Assembly (NCBI RefSeq): GCF_036711975.1
Contig: NC_091972.1
Span: 24,619,001-24,683,000, forward strand
Source: Onthophagus taurus
Lineage: Eukaryota; Arthropoda; Insecta; Coleoptera; Scarabaeidae
Length of the DNA: 64,000 nucleotides
Reading direction: 5' to 3'
The notes under the pieces were generated by a model, which was given only the letters and a program-made list of their open reading frames with translations, was not told the DNA's origin and ran no database searches. The translations under genes were made by a program, and so were the position numbers. Positions 11,455 to 23,800 of the stretch are shown here, piece after piece (within the stretch, counting starts at the first letter, position 1; each line of letters opens with the position of its first letter).

Positions 11455-14400
11455 ATGAATACAATTGTTCGAACACAACACGGTTTAGTTAAAGGAACAA
11501 CATCTTTGGATTACGACGAAGAATTATTTTACTGTTTCTATGGAATTCCATACGGAAAACCTCCGATTGGTGAACTTAGATTTAAAGTAAATATATTAAA
11601 AATAAATTAAAATTTGTTTTAAATAATGTGTAATTTTTAGGCACCCGTAGATATTGAAAATTGGACAGGAGTTAAAGATTGCACTGAAGTTAAGGATGGA
11701 TGCTTTTCAAGGCATATATTTACTATGAAATTTACAGGATCTGAGGATTGTTTACATTTAAATGTTTATACTAAAGAGGTAAAAATTTGGAAAGGTACCA
11801 TAACTATTCCTTTAATGTCACTTTCAGTATACCATTAAAACACAATAGCTACAATACATAATATACCGGTGTCCCGATACGGGTACGAAGCGGCTGTATC
11901 TCGACAATGATAAGAATTAGGGCCTAGAGGTTTGGACAAAAATTATTATTGACAAAGAGGGCAAGGGAAATATCTGGAAATTATTTTGAAGATCGTAATC
12001 CGACCGCTAGGGGTTATATAGTAACTACCATAAAGAAATATAACATTCCCGCTATCTCGAAAAGTTAGATGATGAGTTTGACATCATTTGACAGCTTAGA
12101 TAATACGGCATCGTTTTTGTTTTGCGACATTTCTCATATCTGTCATAATAAGGGAGGCCAGTACTTTTCAAATATTTACATTTTAATATCTTCTGAACCA
12201 TTCAAAAGATTGGAATAGTTTTCGTCTTGTTTGAAAGAGTATTTTATGTTCATTTAAAAGTTATTTCAGTGAGACGTTTGGTTTAAGACAAACAAGCTAG
12301 AGGGCGTTATCTGCAGCAATTACATATATTTCTGATCTTTAAGGAAATATTACAAACTCGAATGCCTTTAATCGGAATCAATTATCTTATGGAGAAAAAC
12401 AAATCACATAACAAATATAACAATAAGACATCTCTTTAAAGTCGCGAAAACAATTGTCTACAAGATTCTTCAAGAGAATAATGTGAATCTCAACCACATT
12501 GTTTTACATCAGGCCTTAACCCTAGGATACTTAACCAATAAAATATCGTCATTTACGTAATCCGGGCTTCTGAGACCCGTTATATAAAATCACGTGTAGT
12601 CAGAACAGAAACAAAGTTATTGAAGTAAAACTTTATTTATTTATACATATGTACGTTACAAACGTGAGGTTAAATATGAAAGCGAAATAATTGTTAAAAA
12701 AACATTATTGTTTATTGTTTTTAGGGATTAGAGAAGCATTTAGTGCACATTCTAATACTATGCTCATTACAGATATTATTTTTACAAGTAATACATATCA
12801 TTGTGCTTTTACGATCAATACTTGCGGGACATACTGAGCATCTTTTTCTCTTAATTGTTGCACTTGTGTGAGCGGCTGGCGGACCACATATATCAATAAA
12901 TCTGCTCATACACTCCCGGACAGTACGCCGTAGGTTAGGGTTAGTAGATCTTCTCTGCATATGTGGTATCACTAGTTCCTTCGCTAAATCTTTCAAAAAC
13001 ATTCTGCGTTTGTGAGTCACTCCTATGTTGTAGTTTGGATGTAGGCTATGTTAGGCTTATGTCAGGCTATGTTGCATTGAGTGCAACATGAAATTGTCTA
13101 TCGTGAGATTGCGACCAGAATTATAAATGCCACGCACGAGAGTTTGTACTACTTCAAGCCCCAGGTTTTTATGTGGAGGTTCTCCGGGCTGGCGACCAAC
13201 ATAAACTAAACAATCCAAAGCATAACCAGACGTAGATTGACACATCCAAAATATTTTAAGTCCATATTTTGCCGGTTTACTTGGCATATATTGAACGAAT
13301 GCGCATCTACCTCTAAACCCAACGAGTTGTTCATCAATAGTTACATTAGTATCAGGTATGACGCAGGTTTTGCATTGCTGAATGAATAAATCCCAAATGT
13401 AGGACACCATTGCTAAGTTATCGGTTTCCAAACGCGCATTCCGGTTTCTCTTGTCGTCAAATCTGACGAATCTTCGTATTTCTTCAAAGCGAAATATGGA
13501 CATTGTGGCTCGGTATACAGGATTGGCAAATTCATCACAAAATAATTCTATCGCATGAACATCCCAGCTTCTATCAACTCCCGCATGTATAAATAAACCA
13601 CAGAATGCAAGAAATTCATCAACAGTTACATCTTTCCACGGTTTTCCTTTTGCTACATAAACGCGTTTGCCCTCTAAATTAGTACAGTTCACAATTTCTT
13701 GTACAATAACTGGAGTTACAAATAACTGAAACGCTTCTGTTGGTGTTGCAGCCATATGTTTCCTTGCTAGTCCTGGCGCACGTCGAATAATGTTGTGTGG
13801 TTGAATTTTATTTTTTGCTGGAGGTTCCAAACTCATACCAGACCACTTGGAACAATGTAACCGCTCGTTGAAGGCTTACCAATATCATCAACATCATCCT
13901 CAGAATTATCGTCACCATGATCAGAACTGGAGCCAGAATACTCGTCAGGAACCAATTCGAAATTTCTATCTTCTGTGTCATCATTTTCTGCTTCTGACAC
14001 ATCACTTTCTTCAGAAGGTGATGAATTTCGTCATAACCGTTCACCAAATCTCACGCTTTTCACATTCCTTTTTGACGTCATTATCATATGTATCTCACAA
14101 GTTCACTCAATCCTACTTCTATTCCAACTGAATGAAAAACAGCTGCACCTACTTTTATACATCCAACAGTAATGCACGTTTTAACTTGCACAGACACGCA
14201 CAATTTCGAGCAGCACTGTTTGAAAAATTATAATAACCCTCAACCTGTAATGAACAAGTTGAAACTTGTTCTATAGTAACTAGTAGTACACGGGCTTCGG
14301 AGGACGGTTATTGCAAATACGGGGTGCTAATGGAAACGATTTTTTTTTCGATTGCTAATTACACTTGAAAGTTTTCGAATCAAGTGCGTATTGAATAAAG

Positions 14401-17400
14401 ATGTGTTTAGAGCATATCTAAATGCTCAAGCCGATTGAAATTATTTTACGAAAATTATGAGTAATTAAAATCTCGCCGGGTTTATGCATCCTAGGGTTAA
14501 CAGATACCGATTCTGATACCAGACTAAACTGTTGTCATGGCTGCATTATTGCATTATGCATTATTGGTTCAAGCGGAACCTACATTGGACGTGGCAGATA
14601 GAGCATCAAAATCGCTGGAGTTTGAACGTATGAAGGGGTCTTATGAATTTGAACTGTGAAAGGACTCTTAACGGAGAACTGTTTTTGGAATTTTTAAACG
14701 TTTTCCTTTGCCCCTTTTAAAAAACGTCTTCTTGGAAACAAGAAGGATCATGTGATTCCAATTTGATGGCTTTCTGGCGCATTATGACTGAAATGTATGT
14801 CAGCATTTAGATGAGTAATATCTGCATGAGGTTATTAGAAGTAGAAGTCTATTTCCATAAGCAATGTGTTCGCCGGATCCATCTATCGATGTCCAGGGCT
14901 GAAACTTAAGCGGCGATTTTCTTCTACCGAAACTAAATTAAATAAATGTATCGAAATTGATGGAAGACATTTCGAACATTTGTGAGCTATTTTTGGCTAA
15001 AATTTGAACAATTCTACAATTTTGTTTTGTTGTCATTGTTTATGTTTCGTTATCCCGTTGGTCTTTAAACGCGCTTCAAAAGTAGTTTTATAGTAGTCCT
15101 AAACTTGGATAACTTGAAGTCTGTAGGTAATAACATTTTTGTGCTCTGTGATATGTTTGCCAAAGCAACTTGATCCGATTACGAATTTTTAACATTTTCT
15201 TCTATAATTCGAGGAACTATCGAGATATGGTTTTCACTCAAATTTAGCAAATTTTATGGCGACTATTGATCTGTCAAATAAATAGTACCGTTCCATTTAA
15301 CTTTTTTCAATAATCACTAAAATATGTTATCACTGCAGATAACGCCTTCTAGCTTATTTGTTTAACTCAAACGGTTTTACAAAAAATAACTTTTCAAAGA
15401 AGAACTTTTTGGTCTTGTTTAGTTAAGTCAGTAATGCCTCCTTCTTTTCCTCTCCCACATAATTTCCTCTCCTCCCTCCATCCAGTATGCGCTCCCACTC
15501 CATACCATTCTCCCTCTAATAGTCACACCTCAGTATATGATTAAATTGATTAATTGTCTCCCAATCATCCTCACCATCCTCCCCTCATCCTCTGCCCAAT
15601 ATTTATTCTCCTTCTCTTCATTCCCGCACCTAAATCGCGCATTCATCCTTTTTTCCCTTCCTTCTAATCTCCTCCATCAAACACACCGGAATTTTCTCCG
15701 TCATTAAACCTTTGTACTTGTTACTTATATTATTGTACTTATCTTTATACTACCCTCCAACTCCTTCCGTAGTGTTGACTCTTCTCTCCTCCTTCTTTGT
15801 ATCGTCTCTGTTGAGTACGCTGCTGTGATATAATATTCCCTTCTTTCTTGTTGTCCATACACCTCTACCTTACTCTTAATTTTTCTCCAAGACTCTCCCA
15901 TAATCGCTCCTCTGCCTACTTCCACCCTCATCTTCTCCGGCTTCAACTCCTCTCTCACTATATAGTCTCCCTGCTCTCCTAGATCTTCTCCACCATACAT
16001 TGTTACACTCCTCACCAATGCATTCAACATTATTTTCCGTTTGCATATATCCTTTCCAAATATTCAAGCTCTCCAGCTCCATCATCTACTTGCCTTTTAA
16101 GGTACATTAGATGGGACATTGACAATTATGATTTTGTGATTTCAGATGAATCTAACTAAAAGATAATTATTTTTTAATTGAATCTAATTTGATGAGGTTT
16201 TGAGTAATTTATTGAAATGAGCAACAATACAAAAGAAAAAGTGCTACCTATTTACAGAGAAACAATACTATTTATTACAAACATTAATTGTTATGTTTTT
16301 ACATTTTGAAACAGTTATTCCAGATGAGTAAACATGTTATTGAAACTGACATTAATTCAAATCTATATATATATCAATCTTATTCATCTTTTATTAAGAC
16401 AGTATCGTGTTTTCTGTTATAAATTATTATGTCTCTTGAGATGCTGGTCCATGTTTCATGCCATCTCTCAGATAGTGTGCCAGAAGGTCTATTCGATGTG
16501 GGCTTTTCATTCTTTACCCACATAGCCCATCCATCGTCCTCCATTCTCATCAACATAACCTCTCCAGTATCCTAGTCTTGATCTTGTGAATCTAATAACA
16601 TCCTTGATATCTAGTTATTCTCGTGTTAGCACTTCTAATCTGGCCACGTAACGTCATTTCTCTAATCGATGCAATGTTCTCATTTCGAGATTTCCAACCA
16701 CACCTTTTGTTTTGGAAGTCTTTATGTCTGTAATAGTTATTTATATTACAAGTGGGCTAGAAACATAATTACTGTACGAGTATAGAGAATTCTACGACGA
16801 GATCGTAGACTGAGACGTGTAATCACACGACTACTGTAATTATGCTCTAGCCCACGTGTGATATACAACATTTTATCTACGACTGCTAAAAATTACTTAA
16901 AAATTAATTTCTTTAAAAAGGTCAATTTTAACATTTATAAAAATATTTTGAAATGATTGTTGACAATTTTGAATTAATGTCAGTTTCAATAACATGTTTA
17001 CTCATCTGGAATAACTATTTCAAAATGTAAAAACATAACAATTAATGTTTGTAATAAATAGTATTGTTTCTCTGTAAATAGGTAGCACTTTTTCTTTTGT
17101 ATTGTTGCTCATTTCAATAAATTAAGTCTGTTCTGATTGGGCTAAAAATGCGTTACTTAATGAAACCAGGCAATGAACTTTATTACGTAACTCAAATCAC
17201 CTCAAATGAGTGTGGTAATGATGACTTATCCAAGCAGTCGTAGATAATAGTATATTATTCAATAAGCGTATAATGGCGGCTATTACCCACTCAGATTACA
17301 TGCAACTTCATCTTCATGGGCAACAGCCGCCATTATACGCAAGTTGAATACTATACTTTATATACAAATATTTAATTTTGAAAGAAAAAAATCAAAAAAA

Positions 17401-19956
17401 AAAAAAAAAACTTGATAGACATTTCAGACATAACCTCAATATAAGAAAGCTGTCATTTCTGTTATATTTTATTTTTTGATTAGTAGGTCGTGTCAGAACT
17501 GTGGAATAATGTAGATAAAATATATTACTAATTCGCCGTTCGTTCTGTGCTCATTAAGTTAACAAAACTAACCTTACACAACGTTCTTTCCCCGAGGTAA
17601 TTGACATTTATAAATAAAACTATCCTAGGCTAACATTATTTCTCGGAGTAATGGACGTTTGTAAAAAACACCAACCTGAGCCCTTTGTGTTGTGTATTTT
17701 CCGGTGTATAACAGTAGCTAGTTTTAGTACCTAATCAATTTTATGCTATTTTTTACAGCCCTGTGGAGGTTTATATTTATAATTTATAGTATTTTAGATT
17801 TCCAACGACATTTACTCCTTCTTCTCGCCCTGTCATGTTGCCATAAGATCTGTCCGTGTTCCTAAACATGATCAACAATTCCTTGCATATCTATTGGATT
17901 TTACACTGGACAGATTGCTAGCTCAAACCACAAACTACCTTCCTTCATCCGGGCGCGGGACCGTCTGTGATAACAGGGGAACAGCTAAATCCATGACCAT
18001 TACCATCATCATCTGTGCATGTTCTGTCCTCCCAAATTCTCCTCTATGCACCCTTATTCCGTGCAGTTGTCCTTTAGCCTCTAAATCCAACCTCTGAGAT
18101 GTCCTTTGCGGTACTGTTCGTCGAGTACATAAAATATATTAAAGGCAAAGTGACAGGTATTCTTGGAAGAATAGCAATACTAAACGATACCTACTATGAC
18201 AGTTCTAATTGTAGCGAATTAAATATGCCCTCGAATACTATTCTGTTGCTAACACTCAATTATTAAAGGTATAACTACATATCCTTTGTGTACTTATAAA
18301 ATTAATGTAATTAAAAAAATATAATTTTAACTTAACATATAAATAATACATTCTTTTTTAATCATTTTTAGTTAAATGCAGAAGCAAAAAAGCCAGTTTT
18401 TGTGTGGATACACGGTGGTGCATTTGTAACCGGATCGGGAAATCCTGATGTTTTCGGACCAGAATTCTTAATAACCCAAAATATTGTTATAGTTACCTTA
18501 ACATACAGATTAGGACCCTTAGGTACAACTTTTTTTTCATTACCCTTCCAATAAATCTAATTCAACACTCTTAATTTAGGATTTTTATGTTTGGAAGACA
18601 CATCTTTAGAAGTTCCGGGAAATGCAGGAGTTAAAGACGTTTTAATGGGTCTGAAATGGGTTCATAAAAATATACGAAACTTCGGTGGTGATGATTCTAA
18701 TATTACAATAGCCGGTCAAAGTGCAGGTGCTATAATGGTAAATTTCATGATGCTCTCTCCGTTAGCGAAAGGACTTTTTCATAAAGCGATTATGCAAAGT
18801 GCTTGTGCTTTGCAAAATTGGGCCCTTGGTAAAAGGGAAGGCGCTAAAGAACTTGCGGAAAGGTTGGGACTAAAAAGTGAATCTGAAAAAGAAATTTTAG
18901 AGTTTCTAAGAGGAGTTGAAGTTGAGAAATTGTTAAGAGCTAGTCAAAAAATTAGAATATTAAGAAACGTAGGTTAAAATAAAATGATACAAAGTTGAAA
19001 TAATAACATCAACATTTTATTTTAGGATATGTATGGTGATAATATTATGTGTTATAATCCTGTTATTGAAAAACCAAATCCTGGAGCAGTTATTACGGAA
19101 CCACCGTTGTTAAAAATTTTAAGAGGAGATTATAATAAAGTTCCATTGTTAATGGGATATACTTCAAATGAAGGGTTGTACGCCGACTTCTTAATAAAAG
19201 GGATGACAGTCTTAATTGATGATTTTGAAAAGATGGTTCCTCATACTTTGCAACTTCCAAAAGGCAGTGAAGCATCTAAAATGATAGCCGCAAAAATACA
19301 ACAGTTTTTCTTTAAAGATTCACCAGCTACGATTGAACATAAAGATAAGTATATGAAAGTAAGAAATCTCTAAAAGTTGTAGATACAATTATAATTCTTT
19401 AATTTGAATTAATGTATACATATTTTTGTTTTAGATGGGTTCTGGATTATTCTTTTCTTACCCAGTTTATAGAATAGCAAGACATATGGTAGACAATTTA
19501 AACCACCCTATTTATTTTTATAGATTTTCTATTGATGCTAAATTAAATTTGTATAAACTTGCCAGAAAGTTTAAAGCAAACGGTAAACTGAAAAAAAATC
19601 ATCAGAATTAATTAATGAAAATGAAACGAATTTTAGGAGCCTCTCATACCGATGATACCTGTTATCTATTTAAAACTATGTTCACCCCAGAAATATCACC
19701 AGGAAGTGTGGAAGATGTTGCAGTTCGAAAAATAACAAAACTTTGGGGAAATTTCATAAAATTCGGGAAACCTGTTTTGTCTAAAACTGATCCTGTCACT
19801 CAAATCGACTGGAAACCTATTCAAAAAGACGAATTTAACTTTGTGGATATACAAAACGACAGATTGGTACCTGGAAAAAATCCTGACGAAACATCTATGA
19901 TATTTTGGGATGACATCTATAAATTAGATCCTTTATACGCAAAACATAAATTATAA
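11455..19956 (+). CDS. Carboxylesterase B, with a 6.6-kb transposon-filled intron
   Basis: Same family and exon plan as carboxylesterase A, with one extra intron. Exons: 11455-11586, 11641-11778, 18372-18522, 18580-18968, 19026-19358, 19435-19582, 19637-19956; 536 residues, fully in phase. Exon 2 ends SEDCLHLNVYTKE and exon 3 resumes with KKPVFVWIHGGAF at exactly the site where A has a 64-bp intron. That is why the two halves are joined despite 6593 bp between them. Triad: serine in AGQSAGA, glutamate in GYTSNEG, histidine in GASHTDDTCYLF. The elbow has Gln where most relatives have Glu or His, and Ala after the last Gly. An AATAAA occurs at 20095. No signal peptide is seen. It appears intact, but whether the long intron is spliced efficiently is unknown. 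Confidence 0.85.
12516..14500. mobile_element. piggyBac element with TTAA target duplication
   Basis: TTAA at 12516-12519 is followed by CCCTAGGATACTTAACC. At the far end GCATCCTAGGG is followed by TTAA at 14497-14500. Terminal inverted repeats (CCCTAGGATRC) and the duplicated TTAA are the signature of piggyBac. The element is 1977 bp and encodes a broken transposase on the - strand. It lies in intron 2 of carboxylesterase B, in opposite orientation to the gene. Confidence 0.9.
12721..14047 (-). pseudogene. piggyBac transposase, internally deleted and frameshifted
   Basis: Three pieces in order on the - strand. First comes an acidic N-terminal segment, about 14040-13860 (SEAENDDTEDRNFELVPDEY and serine/aspartate runs). 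Next is the DDE core at 13836-13057, with FEEIRRFVRFDDKRNR, TIDEQLVGFRGRC and TIDNF. Last is a C-terminal piece, 13020-12721, with a cysteine-rich zinc finger CSVCPASIDRK and CITCKNNICNEH. Between TIDNF and the C-terminal piece, roughly 100 to 150 residues of the catalytic region are missing. The N-terminal and core pieces are in different frames. So the copy cannot make an active enzyme; its intact ends could still be mobilised by an enzyme supplied elsewhere. Confidence 0.85.
15425..16090 (-). pseudogene. LINE reverse transcriptase C-terminal remnant
   Basis: On the - strand MLNALVRSVTMYGGEDLGEQ resembles the end of the thumb region of R1/I-type LINE reverse transcriptases. It is followed by charged sequence (RRRREESTLRKELE) and, further on, WETINQFNHILRCD, like the terminal His/Cys knuckle. 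Several frame changes and stops are present. The family is inferred from typical motif order only. Confidence 0.5.
16205..17128. mobile_element. Young foldback element, arms about 155 bp
   Basis: Arm 16205-16360 is matched in inverted orientation by 16974-17128 with about one mismatch; for example 'acatgttattgaaactgaca' is mirrored by 'tgtcagtttcaataacatgt'. Inside, a second inverted pair ('gggctagaaacataattact' near 16753 and its mirror near 16835-16857) forms a hairpin. There is no coding capacity. The near-identity of the arms implies recent movement or gene conversion. Confidence 0.8.
17229..17357. repeat. Palindromic hairpin element
   Basis: 'attcaataagcgtataatgg' is mirrored by 'ccattatacgcaagttgaat' around a loop of about 50 bp. 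It resembles the centre of a small MITE. From 17358 to 18371 the intron holds a purine-run, AT-rich sequence and an unrecognised low-copy stretch (17800-18100). Confidence 0.6.
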
Positions 19957-20278
19957 AAAATCTCAATACAACCCAACTTTAAATCATTTTATAATACTTT
20001 TTAAATTTGTGATATTTATTATAAATTTGTTAACTTTTACTTTATTATTTATTTTTATTGTCCAAAATGACCGATTAGCTTTGGTTAAGATATTAATAAA
20101 CATTGATGCCACCAGACATAATCAGTATTTCGAGTCTGCCCGAACATCTACCAATATACCGACATACGACTTAATCCATCGATTTTCATGAGCTTTTCAT
20201 TCCGTTAACAATTCTAACGTATTACACTACCCTTTTTTTAATTGCATTTATATTGTCATAGTTTAACATAATGATGTA

Positions 20279-20325
20279 ACCCGAAACTTTCTAGTTCTAG
20301 GTCTAGTATTAGTTCTAGCTTTAAT
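20279..20325. repeat. Repeat family D, end fragment
   Basis: 'cccgaaactttctagttcta' followed by the 'gtctagtattagttctag' series matches the right end of the family D copy at 33160-33379. Confidence 0.6.
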
Positions 20326-20768
20326 TGTTATTCAGCAATATCGACAGGTGTATGTCGATATTCAGCTGACTTCGAAAAAATGGCTGTGTGTACCTGTGTA
20401 TACAGGTGCCCGGAAATGACGTGTACAACGGAAGACCACAAGTACCTTAACCAAAAATATGATGATTTAACTAAACTTATCTATACAGGGTAATTCAAAT
20501 TCGACCCCCACCATTGGGATCTCAGAAACCATAAGAGATACAAAAATGGTTAAATGGGGGCAAAGTTGCGTATCTTAGAGTTCATCATTTTCAACTAAGT
20601 TTTTGGATGAAAGTTAGTTGAAAACTTACTTTTGGCCGAAAAAGAAAACCATGACTTTTTCGTTTTTTGCCTATAACTTCCTAACTTTTAGTTTTTTCGT
20701 GAATCTGAAAAAACATTCTTAAGGCAACTTTTTAAGAAAAATGTCATGACACAACTAGAAATTTTCTC

Positions 20769-20799
20769 CGACGTTTCGTTTTCGTGAAACTATCATCAG
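20769..20799 (-). ncRNA. Hammerhead-like core, left arm
   Basis: On the - strand: CTGATGA, then GTTT-CACGA-AAAC as a possible stem II, then GAAAC-GTC. It is the mirror image of the motif at 20930. The extra bases UA before stem II and a weak stem I make cleavage activity doubtful. Confidence 0.35.
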
Positions 20800-20929
20800 G
20801 ATTTTTTTTTTTGAATAATTCAATGTTTTTTAAATGAAATACATTGTGTGACATATCATAAAAATCAGAATCAATTATCCTATTATTTGGTGTGAAAATC
20901 AAATATGGCGTTCATAAGAAAAAATTATC

Positions 20930-20960
20930 CTGATGATAGTTTCACGAAAACGAAACGTCG
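20930..20960 (+). ncRNA. Hammerhead-like core, right arm
   Basis: CTGATGA at 20930-20936, GAAAC at 20952-20956 and GTC at 20957-20959, separated by a small stem-loop. It has the same layout as the motifs in repeat D, although the surrounding sequence is different. Confidence 0.35.
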
Positions 20961-22099
20961 GAGAAAATTTCTAGTTGTGTCATGACACTCATGACATTTT
21001 ACATAAAAAGTTACCTTAAGAATGTTTTTTCAGATTCACGAAAAATAAAGAAGTTATAGGCAAAAAACGAAAAAATCATTTTTTTGTTTATCGGCCATAT
21101 TTTAAAAACTAAAACGGCTAGATCCAAAAACTTAGTTGAAAAATGATGAGCTCTAAGATACGCAACTTAGCTCCCAATTAACCATTTCTGTATCTCTTAT
21201 GGTTTCTGAGATCCCAATGATCGAATTTGAATTACCTGTAAAATTGCTTAGTTTAGTCGGTAGAAGGCCTTGAAAATTCATGAAGAATCAAAGATAAAAC
21301 GCAAAACGAAAAATACGACTACCGCTGTCAAGTTTAAGTGACAAATTGTTTTTGTTTTTAAAATTAATTATACCTAGCCAACTATTAAAAAAACAGGTTT
21401 TTAGTTACCTTGCATCAATCATTCGCGCTTGTGAGGATTTACAAAATAATTTTTATGGTTCACCCAACTGAAATTTTGTAATAGAGAAAATAATTTCTAA
21501 ATTGAAGTAAGAAAAAAAATTGTAGTGTTTATACAGGGGGTTAAAAAGATATGGATGCATAATTTATTGTTGCAAAGTTTTTAAACACCCTATAGTTTTC
21601 GAAATTAGAGTTTATTCCACAAAGAGCTGTAGTCTACTGATACAAACGCATGACCAAAAAATGAATAAAATCCATCGAGAATTTTTCAACTTATTTAAAA
21701 AAAAATTTAAAAAACATTATTTTTAAAGCCCTCTAGCTAAACTCTGGCTAAACTAAGCAATTTTGTATATAGATAAGTTGAGTTAAATCATCATATTTTT
21801 GGTCAAGGTACATGTGGTTTTGCGTTGTACACGTCATTTCCGGACACTTCTTAAATAGGAACCGCCATTTTTTGTTGCATTTATGGATTCTATGGTAAAT
21901 TATGAGTATTTTTCATGAAGCATACCCTATGTCGATATTCAGCTGTCTTCGAAAAAATGACAGTTAATATATGATATTTATTTATAAAAAAATTAAGTGA
22001 CCATAATACTGATAGGACAGGGATTTTACCCATTGTTATATTTGTTTCTACAGTAACTTTACTTTGATTTATTTAATAAACAACATTTAAATATCCTAA

Positions 22100-22262
22100 A
22101 ATGCGTTTATCGGCAACACAAAGAATTGAAATTCTTATGATGATTGGGAATGGTGATAAAGCACGAACTCAACGCAAGGTGTGTGTTTTCCCGATAGACC
22201 AATAAACCAGTCAGCAATATGGATAGGAAATTTCGAGATACTGGTTCTGATGCTTGACATCA
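22100..22262 (+). pseudogene. Mariner/Tc3-like transposase N-terminal fragment
   Basis: Reads MRLSATQRIEILMMIGNGDK, then after frameshifts PDRPINQSAIW and RKFRDTGS. This is the helix-turn-helix pattern at the start of many insect Tc/mariner transposases. No catalytic part follows. Confidence 0.5.
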
Positions 22263-22506
22263 CGATCGGTTCACAGTGTTGTGCACTTATTCCTGGAATG
22301 TAGCACTCTTAGATTCTACAGTCCTTGAATCAAACAACAATTTCTGACTTAATATTTAAACCTATCGATTTCTTACGATACTTCTTAAATTTTGTTTAAA
22401 CCCTTTTGCGTCTTCAATTTAATTGAGTGAAATCTGTTCTTTTTAGAACAAGGTATGGATCGTGACCCTAATACTCGTTACAACAAATTTCACCTCCGAA
22501 AAAGCG

Positions 22507-23800
22507 AAAATTGTTGAATTTAGGACACTTAGCTTTGTTTGAAAAGCAAAGTATCCTAAATCTCTACAAGCAACACATTAATGACGAAAACCCAATGAAA
22601 ATTAGTAATATTGTTGTTAAAATTGTCGAAGCTGCTGGCAAGAAAAACATTTTAAAAATTATATCAAGCCAAATAATGATTCATTTGTCGGGGTAGCAAA
22701 ATCAACAGTATACCGTGTGGTGAAGGAATATAAAGATACCGGAAAGGTTACGAATCTCAAAGAGCTAGGTGGGAGACCTGGAATTATTACGGAGCTTGAT
22801 GATTTTACTAAGGTCTCCATACGCTCCATTTGCCACAGTTTCTTTTATAAAAACGAAATTCCAACTTTGAACAAAATTATAAAGGAACTACGCAGTCATC
22901 CAGAGTTACCAAACCGAGTTATGTTTTTTTATAGATACATGAAGAGAAATCGCAAGAGTGTTCTAACCGAACGTGACGATATAATTGTTTGGCGACGACA
23001 GTATTTAAAAAGTATTAAAAACTATCGCTGTGAAGAACGACCAATTTACTATCTAGATGAGACAAGGGTTAATGAAGGTCACACAACAGAGAAAGTGTGG
23101 GTAGATGAATCAATTCAGAGCAAGAGGCGGGCATTTATCGAAGGGTTAACTAAGGGGCTTAAAAATCCATCAGGAAAAGGAAGACGATTAATTATACTGC
23201 ATGTTGGTTCTGAATCAGGTTTTGTTAACGGAGGCTTGTTAGTTTTCTAAGGTAAAAAGCTACTGATTACCATGAAGAAATGAATGCAAAAGTATTTGAA
23301 GAATGGTTTTAAAATCTTTTAGAAAAATTACCTGAGCATGCAGTATTGTAATGGAAAACGCTTCATACCATAGTCGAGAATATACCAAGTACAGTCTCAA
23401 CTAAGAAACAAATACAAAGTTGGCTTGCTTTAAAAAATATTGTATACGAAGAAAACATGGTGCGATCCGAATTATTGACATTGATAAAAGCACATAAAGC
23501 TAAATATGATCTGTATGCATGCGATGAGTTAGCAAGAAAGAAAAATAAAATTGTGTTGCGGTTACCACCATACCATTCAGAGTTAAATCCCATCGAATTA
23601 ATATGGGCTCCAATAAAAAATTAGGTGGCTTCTAAAAATACTACATTTAAATTGGTAGATGTTAAAGAACTTTTATTGAAGAGGCGAAATGAATGAATTG
23701 GAATTGGAATTATAGATAAAGTTGTGGAACCGGTATTAATACGTGAGAATGCTGATAGCGATACCAATGAGACTTCAGACGAAGATGATATTTTTTAGTC
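22507..23800 (+). pseudogene. IS630/Tc1-like DDE transposase, copy 1
   Basis: The helix-turn-helix part is LGHLALFEKQSILNLYKQH and KSTVYRVVKEYKDTGKV. A long open piece at 22717-23250 carries the first catalytic aspartate in PIYYLDETRVNEGHT and ends GKGRRLIILHVGSESGFVNG. Further on are the second aspartate (ENASYHS, where Asp has become Glu in this copy) and the glutamate in LNPIELIWAPIKN. A frameshift near 22690, a stop near 23250 and others break it. It belongs to the DDE_3 type common in insects. The inverted sister copy starts only about 250 bp downstream. Confidence 0.8.

Larger units (their letters stand above)
11860..15420. repeat. Diverged repeat sequence flanking the piggyBac
   Basis: Around 12255-12330 'aaaagttatttcagtgagac' and 'aagctagagggcgttatctg' are mirrored at 15325-15400 by 'agataacgccttctagctta' and 'aaaataacttttcaaag'. 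The piggyBac element sits between them, so it may have landed inside an older foldback. Only 60 to 90 bases of each arm are convincing. Confidence 0.4.
20393..21850. mobile_element. Nested foldbacks with a hammerhead-like pair at the centre
   Basis: Outer arms: 'gaaatgacgtgtacaacg' near 20414 is mirrored near 21813-21835. Inner arms run from 20484 (TACAGGGTAATTCAAATTCG) to about 20800 and from about 20925 to 21245 (ending 'ttgaattacctgta'). The inner arms are roughly 300 bp. They converge on two inverted copies of a CTGATGA...GAAACGTC motif. Direct copies of 'gtcgatattcagctg' lie at both flanks (about 20357 and 21931). No transposase is seen. Confidence 0.75.

Noticed and set aside
17800-18100. 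Possible LINE coding fragment on the - strand
   Set aside because: A few residues look plausible but no catalytic or knuckle motif is visible and stops are frequent.
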